Shown: one piece after another, positions 28,907 through 32,500 of the stretch
How the letters are laid out: each line of letters opens with the position of its first letter
How positions within the stretch are numbered: position 1 is the first letter of the stretch
Source of the DNA: Prorocentrum cordatum
Lineage: Eukaryota > Sar > Dinophyceae > Prorocentrales > Prorocentraceae
Direction of reading: 5' to 3'
Assembly: GCA_963575745.1 (NCBI GenBank)
Contig: CAUYUJ010005761.1
Coordinates: 25,001-57,500 of the forward strand
Length of the DNA stretch: 32,500 bases
Notes under the pieces: model-generated
The model's input: only the letters and a program-made list of their open reading frames with translations
Database searches by the model: none
What the model was told of the DNA's origin: nothing
Made by a program: the position numbers and the translations under genes

Positions 28907-30900
28907 TTTTCACCTAGCTGCGCGCACGCATTGTTTGATTAGCCTTACCTTCCCCTCTTCAAAGCTGCGCTGAAAGCTTTGGCCTGAGCGGAGCGTCCTG
29001 GAAATCTGCCCTTGGCCAGCCTTGCCTGCCTTCAGCAGGACTGGGGTGCAAGGTTTGGCTAATTTCCGCATCATACCTCGCAGGCTGATGCTGCCGCAAG
29101 CTAGGTAGGCACAGCCTTTCACATGCTCGAACAACTTTCTGTGGTGGCTGGGTCTACGTGCACGTTTGAGAGGACGGCTGGTCTTTTCGGCGGCCGACGC
29201 ACGGGCGGTGCACGGGCGACGAATGCGCGACGCACCTCCTGTCGCGAAGGGGGGGGGTCAGCACGCCGGTCGCTTTACTGGGCCTTAACACTCTACGACT
29301 TGGCTGCCTATACGCAGCGAGCCGTCTCTCGGGAGGCTGCCTGCGAGTGACACCGGGACGCACGGGGACTGCAACCAAGCTCGGAGCTGGTCTGTATCCC
29401 ATGCGGCAGGCTTTTGCTTGCAAGCCGAGCACAACATTTCTCTGGGATTGCGCGAAACTAATCCCGCAGCGTGCGGGGACTCACTGCGCAGCTGGTAGAA
29501 ACGTCTAGCTCCAATATTGGCTTCAGCTAGCTTGGCTCTTGGTGATGCTGGTTGTGCTTTCCCGTATTTGGAGGCACAAGCAACACCAGTCATAGCAACT
29601 CTTAATCGGATCTCGTCCGCTTCACGGCCGAGCTTCAAAATAGGCTAGCATATATCCTCATCGAGCTGGCATCTGGCTGCTTCGTATCCTGCGAAGCGGT
29701 CAGCAGCGTTGTTAGCCTCGGCCCAAAAACCTGGAATGCCCGTTTGCTCAGCTCTTTCTTTTTGTTGTGCCGCAGAAGCAGCTCTGTCATGTTATGCGCC
29801 ATGCTATGTCATGCTACGCGTTGACCTTCAACACCATGCTATGCCATGTAATGCTATGCCATGCTACGACATCCGATTGTGCGGAGAGAGAGAGAGGCGA
29901 TCTACGCCATGGTGAGGGATGAGAGGGAGGGTAGGACGTCATATATGACGCGAGCGCACCTAGTTTGTCCCCTCCCCCTCCCGTCCACTCCCCTCCTCTC
30001 CCCTCCCCTTCCACACCCATTCCTCGCTCCCTCACCCACCCACTCCTCCTCGCCCTCCTCCTTCCCTTTCCCCCTTTACAACAACTCATGGTGAATACTA
30101 CTCTCCCTCACCTCTCCTGCAGTGTCCAGCGCGGGCCCCGCCTTTCCCGCGTGTGGCTTCCACGTCATCTCACTATTTAGTGTTTGATATCTGTTATCTG
30201 TGTGTCTTCCTTCGGAATGTCTTCGGTCCTGCAGCAGGGTGCTCTTGCTGCAACGCTGGCCTCATTTTCGGGTCGATGCCCTGCATCCGTCGTTCGGAAT
30301 TGTTCTTGCCCTGGTGCGGGCCACCTTTCTGAATCCAATTCTGTCCTCATCTTTGCCGCCCCCTTTCTTTCTTTCCCCTCCTTTGCGTTCCCTGTTGCTG
30401 CTGCTGCTGTTGTTCCTTCCCCATGTCCAGCCCTCCCTCGCTGGTTGCACAGCCAGCGGTGGGTGAATTCCTGCGATTGCCATCTGAGGGCCAAGGTCTC
30501 CTGGGACACTCCGCTCGGCGGACAGAGGAGGCTTTGGAACACCGAGGAGTGGCCGGTTCGGAGGGATGAGACGTCAGCTGCGGCGCGCGCGCGCGCCTGC
30601 CCTGCCCCTTGGAGCCCGTTCGGAAAACCTCCCGGCGATCACGGGCGTGACCGGCCCCGCCCCCCCCCCTCCCTCACGTCACGGCGGTCGTCTGGTGGCG
30701 ACCGCGGGCGTCCTGTGGCGTTCGCAGGCTACTGTGATGTTCAGAGGCACGCTGTGGTATTCGCGACGGGAAGCGGTTGCGTGCGTGCCGCGTGGTGCTC
30801 TCAAGAACGTAGTGTTGTTCTGTTTCTGAGAGGCGTTGGTGCGTCGGTCGTATCGCGGCGCTCGTAGCTGCCAGCGCTGTGGTGTATACAGGCACTGGAG
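28907..30900. other. Mixed sequence without a supported gene
   Basis: About 2 kb of less extreme base composition. A short tandem of ATGCTATGCC-like decamers lies at about 29790-29875, a pyrimidine-rich block at 29960-30075, and degenerate 20-24-bp CTGTGGYRTTCGCAGGC-like units at about 30705-30830. Open frames up to 227 codons show no recognisable domain. Confidence 0.45.
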
Positions 30901-30903
30901 CTC

Positions 30904-31265
30904 CTCCTCCTTCTCCTCCTTCTTCTCCTCCTCCTCCTCCTCTTCGTCTGGCCTTCCTGATTCGAGTTTATTTGTATCCGGTATCGATTCCTTGACTTTT
31001 TGGCCTCCGGGCGCCCTGGTAGAGTTCCTTTTGTATCCGGTATCGATTCGCTGACTCTTTGGCCTCCGAAGAAATCCGCTGCAAAAAGACTCCGATTGAA
31101 ATCCTCCACGGAAGGATCCTCATTGATATCCTCCGCAGAAGGATGCCTATTGAAATCCTCGCAGGAGGAGGAGGGAAACAAAAGGAGGAGGAGGAGGAGG
31201 AGGAGGAGGAGGAGGAGGAGGAGGACAGGAGGGGGAGGAGGAGGAGAAGGAGGAGGAGGAGGATG
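30904..31265. repeat. CTC tract, 59-bp and 27-bp tandem repeats, GGA tract
   Basis: Four repeats in a row: CTC units (30904-30950); a 59-bp duplication starting TTTGTATCCGGTATCGATTC at 30971 and 31030; three 27-bp units starting ATTGAAATCCTCC or similar at 31095, 31122 and 31149; and (GGA)n at about 31165-31263. The outer CTC and GGA tracts are complementary, so the block is bracketed by an inverted pair. Confidence 0.85.
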
Positions 31266-31333
31266 TAGATAGAGCGGCATTGGGGGGCAAGGCAGTGCAT
31301 TCGGCCGCAAGGATGGGCCCCCGCCGTCGTCGC

Positions 31334-32499
31334 TCAGAGCGGCACCTTCATTGCGATCCCGGCGCCACGCACGCCGATCGCCTTGCCGAACGAGGCGTAG
31401 TCGTATCGGCCATCCAATATTCTCGTACTCGTAGTCATAGCCCTGCCCTCCACGCAGCCAGCATGTCCTCCAAAGGTCATCTGGAAGATCTCGGCGGGCA
31501 GTATCCAGTCTGGCATGGGGGCGCACTTCTTGAGCTACTTGATGCGCTTAATGACGCCGCAGAGTGCTCGCATGTTGCCGTCCTTGGCGTCCTCGTATTC
31601 CTGGCAAACTTGAAGGTTGTGCTCTGTGGCGAACTCGTGGGGGGTCTCTTTCGAGATGCGCTTGTCCTCCTCGAGGTCGAACGGGCGAGCATTGAACCCT
31701 CCGTGCTGGCCGTCTGCTGCAATGTGAACTACCCACTCCTGCACGCTGGGGCGTGTTCTGGTCGCGCGGCTGTATTTGCGGTTGCACTTGCCGTATTTGG
31801 AGCCGACCGTGATTCGAGACAGTAGAACTTCAGCGTGTTCTCGTCTTTGCCAAGCCTCGTAGCTGCGCTCCTCTGGGTGTTGTCGTCGTGCTTCGTGCTG
31901 GCGCTTCTGCTTCATGATGTTCGCGAGGAGCTCCCCGAGTTCGTCCTCTGTGTTGTCCCCGACCGACTTCTTCGGCTTATCCTGGTGCTTGCCGAGGGCC
32001 ATTGAACTCCTTGCGATACTTGTCCTTCGGCAGGGCCAGGGCCAGCTTGTCGTAGTCCCAGGCGAGCCTCTTTATGTCGGTGAACACCTTCGGGATGATG
32101 ACGTCGGCGGCTGCATTTGGTAGGACAAGGTCGCGCGGCACGTTGTCATTGATGAGCTGGAGTGCCTTAACCGTTCGCCGCCGTACGCCGTACTCTGCAA
32201 GAAGAATAGGAGCATAGTCCTTGAGGCACTGCACTGTAGACGGGGCGTGTGGCCTGCCCGTGGGCACTGATGTACGTGGGCCCCGCATACCGAGAATTGT
32301 GCAGGATGCACTTGCCGCTCACGTCGAGCGTGTAGTGGAAGGCGGCGGGTGCCTTTCCTGGTACTCCTGTATCGCCTGCGTCGCCGATCACGTTGCTGAA
32401 CTTGGCGGGAGTGAATCCGCCCTGGCCGTAGTGGTCGTTCAGGTCAGGGCCAACGATCGACGTGCTCCTGGTGGGCTTCGCGTGCTGGGTCTTGTTGAT
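31334..32499 (-). pseudogene. Unrecognised gene, 3' part, with two frame changes and an in-frame TAG; runs off the right edge
   Basis: A minus-strand reading of about 388 codons enters from the window edge in one frame (KTQHAKPTRSTSIVG ... AFHYTLDVSGKCILHNSRYAG), shifts at the run 32281-32284 into a second (CLKDYAPILLAEYGV, IIPKVFTDIKRLAWDYDKL), shifts near 32002-32003 into a third (GKHQDKPKKSVGDN, a charged helix KQKRQHEARRQHPEERS, EWVVHIAADGQHGGF) and meets TAG at 31537-31535. The same frame stays open beyond it for 66 more codons (CAPMPDWILPAEIFQMTFGG) to TGA at 31336-31334. Both shifts are explained by one extra base. The product is soluble-looking with no motif I recognise. It may be a real gene with consensus errors whose end is the TAG, or a decayed gene. 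No function is proposed. Confidence 0.5.
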
Positions 32500-32500
32500 C

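Overview
The window looks like nuclear DNA of a dinoflagellate. Four things point that way: a perfect copy of the 22-nt dinoflagellate spliced leader (minus strand, 12443-12422), a non-LTR retrotransposon of the zinc-finger/coiled-coil/endonuclease/RT/RNase H type, very GC-rich coding DNA, and a huge load of microsatellites and satellites. The species cannot be fixed from the sequence alone. Bacterial features (operons, ribosome binding sites, CRISPR) are absent and are not expected.

Layout. 1-5907 is repeat desert: a 1.57-kb TAG/CGT trinucleotide tract, CTC and GGA tracts, a 15-bp repeat that switches strand, a family of about 200-bp repeats carrying an 18-bp palindrome, a 72-bp array and an 81-bp array. 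5924-12443 (minus strand) is a full-length LINE-like retrotransposon between perfect 16-bp target-site duplications (5908-5923 and 12444-12459). Its first 22 nt are the spliced leader and its 3' end is a stem-loop followed by (GAACA)3. Its coding part reads as one polyprotein of about 2,090 codons broken only by five single-base shifts, all in the same sense and all explicable by one extra base in a homopolymer run.

12460-20078 is GC-rich DNA with microsatellites, one weak ORF (13500-13895) and a T-shaped inverted repeat at 14787-14899. 20079-24385 stacks a 41-bp array, a TTG tract, about 34 copies of a 32-bp hairpin satellite, 12 copies of a 64-bp satellite and an ATGY tract. 24628-27105 (plus) is the only intact protein-coding gene part: the C-terminal two-thirds of an L-fucose kinase (end of the fucokinase/pyrophosphorylase region, beta-helix repeats and a complete GHMP kinase), entered through a probable intron acceptor, so upstream exons are missing from view. 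27619-28906 holds a CTC tract and a 0.9-kb GAC/GAG acidic tract. 31334-32500 (minus) is the 3' part of an unrecognised gene that runs off the window edge and carries two single-base frame changes and an in-frame TAG.

The most notable result is the retrotransposon: its 5' end coincides to the base with both the spliced leader and the target-site duplication, which implies that the copied RNA was a trans-spliced, full-length mRNA. The genes do not form a pathway together: the kinase belongs to GDP-fucose salvage and the rest is mobile or repetitive DNA.
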